A stretch of DNA of 43,120 bases from Sulfurovum sp. (GTDB taxonomy: Bacteria > Campylobacterota > Campylobacteria > Campylobacterales > Sulfurovaceae), in contig JAUUDF010000042.1 of assembly GCA_030826885.1 (NCBI GenBank), forward strand, positions 1 through 43,120, written 5' to 3'. This document shows, in pieces, positions 40,990 to 43,120 of the stretch; within the stretch, counting starts at the first letter, position 1, and every line of letters starts with the position of its first letter. The notes below the pieces were generated by a model. The model was given only the letters and a program-made list of their open reading frames with translations. It was not told the DNA's origin and did not search any database. The translations under genes and the position numbers were made by a program.

Positions 40990-41318
40990 AAAAAACAGTG
41001 ATGACACTTATGGCATGTACGATGCTGTTGTTCCCGGCAGATATTTTTGAACAAAAATGTGTGCCATGTCACCGGAACCTGCCAACTTCCCTGGGTGAAA
41101 TGTTCAAAAACTACCTGCTTATCTACAGCAGCGAGCGTTTTGTCAAAGCGGGTATCAGGCATTATCTTCGCAATCCCTCACGAAGTATCTCTGTTATGTC
41201 GGAGCTGTTTCTCGACACATACGGGATTAAACAGCCGACAACACTGTCCGAAGAGGAGCTGAATGAGGCGGTCAATATCTATTGGGAGAAATTTAAGGTT
41301 TTTGATAAGTTGAAGTAG
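40986..41318 (+). CDS. Small c-type cytochrome coupled to a histidine kinase
   Basis: The protein is 110 residues from a GTG at 40986 that overlaps the kinase stop. A short hydrophobic leader (MTLMACTMLLFPA) is followed by one heme site, FEQKCVPCHRNL. Met in SVMSELFL may be the distal ligand. There is no GxxxY-type C-terminal helix of c553, and the tail EEELNEAVNIYWEKFKVF is long. The protein should be periplasmic. Tight coupling to the kinase suggests it works with that sensor, for example as a redox partner of its periplasmic domain. That is inference; a plain electron carrier is possible. Confidence 0.75.
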   Translation: MKKTVMTLMACTMLLFPADIFEQKCVPCHRNLPTSLGEMFKNYLLIYSSERFVKAGIRHYLRNPSRSISVMSELFLDTYGIKQPTTLSEEELNEAVNIYWEKFKVFDKLK

Positions 41319-41390
41319 TTATAATATTTATATGATGCATATTTGTTAATAAGCATTTATTATATTTTGACAAGGAAGGGTAGGTAAATT

Positions 41391-41720
41391 ATGATGAAAA
41401 TGAAAAAAATGTTAACGGCAGTGGTTCTGGGTGTCTTTGTTGCTTCGGCAGTACCGACAACACTTGTGGCGAACCCAAAAAAAGGGCAGAAGATCTTCAA
41501 GAAAAAGTTTAGAAAGAAATGCGGGTTTTCCGGCGTAAGGTTTGCGAGAAATCATACTCAGGCGGAATGGGAAGAGATTTGGGATGAAGGAAAGTTCCAG
41601 GATGAAGCAAAAAAGATCTGTCCGAGACTGAATATTAAAAAGATCAAAAAGAAGTGGTGGAAGCATGTCTATGACTTCTCTTACAAATATGCCAGTGACG
41701 GTGTAGTTCCCAAGTGTTAA
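41391..41720 (+). CDS. Periplasmic CGFSG-family protein, copy 1
   Basis: The protein is 109 residues with a signal peptide (MLTAVVLGVFVASAVPTTLVA). The mature part begins NPKKGQKIFKKKFRKKCGFSG. Its spacing resembles the start of a small cytochrome c, but the CxxCH heme motif is missing: a single Cys is followed by GFSGVRFA and, later, HTQAEWEEI. Further Cys are in KKICP and at the C-terminus (VPKC). Thus no c-type heme is expected, unless by an unusual linkage. The mature protein is very basic (KKIKKKWWKH). Its neighbour at 41858 is a clear paralogue. Confidence 0.75.
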   Translation: MMKMKKMLTAVVLGVFVASAVPTTLVANPKKGQKIFKKKFRKKCGFSGVRFARNHTQAEWEEIWDEGKFQDEAKKICPRLNIKKIKKKWWKHVYDFSYKYASDGVVPKC

Positions 41721-41748
41721 TCACACCGCCAGTGTATATGTAACCCAT

Positions 41749-41790
41749 GGAAGCAGTTTCTCTATAACTGCTTCCGTTTCTCTCTTTTTC
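41749..41790 (+). terminator. Terminator after CGFSG copy 1
   Basis: GGAAGCAGTT-TCTCTAT-AACTGCTTCC is a perfect 10-bp stem, followed by a T-rich tail with T5. Confidence 0.8.
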
Positions 41791-41857
41791 TTCACAATCT
41801 TTTCACAATTTCATGTTATGATTCTCTTGTCTTAAAATTATAATAAAAGGATGAACA

Positions 41858-42187
41858 ATGACAAAAGCGATGAAAATTGCAACTGCAGCACTGCTTGGTG
41901 TAGCTGTACTCTCTACAAGTGCCGTTGCAGACATTAACAAAGGTAAAAAAATCTACATTAAAAAACTGAAAGCGCCTTGCGGTTTTTCTGGTGCGAAGTT
42001 TGCAACAAAGCACACTCAGGATGAGTGGGAAAAAATCAAAGGTGTAGGAAAATTTAGAGACGAGATTGTAAAAATCTGCCCTAAAGCTGCAAAAACTGCC
42101 GCTAAACTCAAAGACAAGTACATTAACGACCTGTATGACTTCTCTTACGAGTATGCATCTGATTCAGGGAACGTTCCTTCCTGCTAA
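41858..42187 (+). CDS. Periplasmic CGFSG-family protein, copy 2
   Basis: The protein is 109 residues with a signal peptide ending SAVA. It shares with copy 1 the sequence of landmarks KGxKI, CGFSG, FAxxHTQxEWExI, GKFxDE, KICP, YDFSYxYASD and VPxC, so three Cys and one His are conserved. No CxxCH is present. It is less basic than copy 1. AAAAGGA lies 8 bp before the ATG. Cytochrome c553 follows 110 bp downstream, so both may act at the same periplasmic electron-transfer step. Often such proteins are annotated loosely as 'cytochrome C'; the missing heme motif argues against that. Confidence 0.78.
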   Translation: MTKAMKIATAALLGVAVLSTSAVADINKGKKIYIKKLKAPCGFSGAKFATKHTQDEWEKIKGVGKFRDEIVKICPKAAKTAAKLKDKYINDLYDFSYEYASDSGNVPSC

Positions 42188-42261
42188 GCACTCTTTTTAG
42201 AGTGTCATGTAAAATCGGCTTGAGAGATATATTTCTATCTCTTAAATTAAATTATAAATGT

Positions 42262-42267
42262 TATAAT
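42262..42267 (+). promoter_or_regulatory. TATAAT -10 box of the c553 gene
   Basis: A perfect TATAAT 30 bp before the ATG, in a T/A-rich stretch without a clear -35, as is usual for Campylobacterota promoters. Confidence 0.55.
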
Positions 42268-42297
42268 TTCGCACAATTTTAAAACAAAGGATATACA

Positions 42298-42594
42298 ATG
42301 AAAAAAATCGCAATCGCAATGCTCTTTGCAGGTTCTACACTTCTGATGGCTGACGGTGCAGCACTGTTCGCTAAATGTGCAGGATGTCACGGACAAAAAG
42401 GTGAAAAAGCGGCTCTTGGTAAATCTGCAGTGATCCAGGGTATGGATGCAGCAAAACTTGAAGAGCTTATCAAAGGCTACAAAGCAGGTACACTGAACCA
42501 GCACGGAATGGGTGCACTGATGAACGGTCAGGTTAAATCCATGAGTGATGAAGATATCAAAGCAGTTGCTGAGTATATCTCTGGTCTGAAGTAA
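42298..42594 (+). CDS. Cytochrome c553-type protein
   Basis: The protein is 98 residues with a signal peptide (MKKIAIAMLFAGSTLLMA). One heme site CAGCHGQKG (residues 27-35), Met ligand in NGQVKSMSDEDIKAVAEYISGL, the conserved class I C-terminal helix. It is a soluble periplasmic electron carrier, probably to the terminal oxidase. AAAGGATATACA precedes the ATG and a terminator follows. Confidence 0.92.
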   Translation: MKKIAIAMLFAGSTLLMADGAALFAKCAGCHGQKGEKAALGKSAVIQGMDAAKLEELIKGYKAGTLNQHGMGALMNGQVKSMSDEDIKAVAEYISGLK

Positions 42595-42596
42595 GA

Positions 42597-42632
42597 CAAA
42601 AGCAGAAGCCTTATGGCTTTTGCGCATTTTTT
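42597..42632 (+). terminator. Terminator after c553
   Basis: CAAAAGC and GCTTTTG, with an inner AAGCC-TTAT-GGCTT, form overlapping hairpins before GCGCATTTTTT. Confidence 0.7.
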
Positions 42633-42676
42633 ACCATCTCCCTGAAAATCTTCAAAATTCTTAATTCACTTTTATT

Positions 42677-42847
42677 TTACGCACCACATTTGATTGTTAA
42701 TCTTCCTGTTTTTGGATTACGTACACAGTTGTAGAGTGCCTTGGTCGTTTTGGCTTTGAGTACACAGCCTCGTCTGGTATCGTCTTTTTTCATCTGGTTT
42801 AGTATGTTCATCTTCTTTTTTACCAGCAGTGTCGAACCGTTTGCCAT
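42677..42847 (-). CDS. Doubtful small Cys-containing ORF next to the IS
   Basis: About 56 residues from the ATG at 42845-42847. The frame is open further to a TTG at 42889, and neither start has a convincing ribosome site. The C-terminal part, with DDTRRGCVLKAKTTKALYNC and RNPKTGRLTIKCGA, looks like a real small basic Cys protein. A different frame has an ATG at 42894-42896 with only 42 codons. It may be a gene whose 5' end was cut by the neighbouring insertion sequence, or may simply not be coding. Confidence 0.4.
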   Translation of the reverse strand: MANGSTLLVKKKMNILNQMKKDDTRRGCVLKAKTTKALYNCVRNPKTGRLTIKCGA

Positions 42848-42942
42848 GCTTGAGCCGCATTTGCCGATAGTGTAAAATAAAGTTAGCAATTTTCATTTAC
42901 GATACTCTTTCAAAAGAAAGAAACGGAGCGTAAAATGAGAAT

Positions 42943-43120
42943 TTGCAAGTGTGGATTCCCTTCGGTCATAATGAACGAGAACTGTTTAAAAGTGTAATGG
43001 TAAGTTTTATGGCAGAGGAAGATCCTATGCTTGCTATGCTAAAATGGATCACAGAGCAGCTCATGCAAATAGAGGCAGAGACGAAAGCAGGTGCCAATAA
43101 GAATGAACACAGTAATAAAA
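42943..43120 (+). CDS. 5' end of an IS256-family transposase (partial)
   Basis: The frame runs off the right edge after 59 codons. It is opened here at the TTG at 42943; GTG at 42949 or the ATG in GTAATGGTA are alternatives. The peptide includes WIPFGHNERELF and AEEDPMLAMLKWITEQLM, then IEAETKAGANKNEHSNK. This matches the N-terminal segment of IS256 (Mutator-type) transposases, where EEDPM...LMxxEAExKxGAxxxEH precedes the RTGYRNG-like region. The catalytic DDE domain would lie outside the window. It marks the right side of the window as mobile DNA. CGGAGCGT lies about 13 bp upstream. Confidence 0.75.
   Translation, partial: MQVWIPFGHNERELFKSVMVSFMAEEDPMLAMLKWITEQLMQIEAETKAGANKNEHSNK

Noticed and set aside
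42840-42942. Attempted to define the IS256 left terminal repeat.
   Set aside because: The right end of the element is outside the window, so the terminal repeat cannot be established.

Overview
The window looks like chromosomal DNA of a mesophilic Campylobacterota (epsilonproteobacterial) bacterium, probably Sulfurovum-like. This is inferred from the gene set and protein style: a Na+-pumping oxaloacetate decarboxylase next to ATP-type PEP carboxykinase, small periplasmic c553-type cytochromes, an OmpR-type two-component pair, many MK-start short genes with AAGGA ribosome sites, and an AnmK/AmgK/MurU muramic acid salvage operon. No rRNA, tRNA or CRISPR array was seen. Most of the window is ordinary, densely packed housekeeping DNA, with accessory DNA at both ends and two small insertions inside.

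Left accessory end (1-1000): the 5' end of a probable winged-helix/nuclease gene and a small HEPN-type protein gene (Rx4H motif). They are separated and bracketed by two inverted copies of a structured repeat of about 185 bp (141-324 and 806-991). After this come a Tyr/Arg-rich secreted protein and a DUF945 lipoprotein.

3.5-8.3 kb: a translationally coupled anmK-amgK-murU operon (ATGA overlaps) for MurNAc recycling, with a heptanucleotide repeat inside anmK. Next are a small lipoprotein, hemF and a convergent half-size asparaginase-like gene. 8.3-14 kb: fabI; a four-helix-bundle (S23/IVS-type) gene boxed by perfect 16-bp inverted repeats and inserted in front of rlmB; thpR; a DUF2130 protein; a small unknown; and a TetR regulator with two operator-like palindromes ahead of a carboxymuconolactone decarboxylase-like gene. 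14-20.9 kb: selO, arfB, a YkvA-like membrane protein, a methyltransferase, yjdM, an unknown membrane protein, an ABC exporter and uppP.

21-31.8 kb: a DEAD-box helicase, oadGAB, pckA, a small DUF2892 membrane protein, mgtE, a CNNM/CorC-type protein, PPK2 and a DUF3617 protein. OadGAB and PckA together link C4 acids, pyruvate and PEP. 32-39 kb: a second DEAD-box helicase, an EptA-type phosphoethanolamine transferase that seems to start at a non-canonical ATC codon, truD, a DsbD/SafE-type membrane protein with a Cys-rich tail, a TerB-like protein, acylphosphatase, a Cys-rich small protein, msrA and trxC. 39-42.6 kb: a two-component system coupled by overlap to a c-type cytochrome gene, two tandem paralogues with a CGFSG motif and no CxxCH, and cytochrome c553. 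The right edge holds the 5' end of an IS256-family transposase beside a doubtful small ORF.

The observations I rate highest are the inverted-repeat HEPN unit, the four-helix-bundle insertion with its 7-mer-based inverted repeats, the CGFSG paralogue pair beside a sensor/cytochrome operon, the 7-bp repeat tract in anmK, the dual TetR operator, and several apparently leaderless genes (anmK, tetR, truD).
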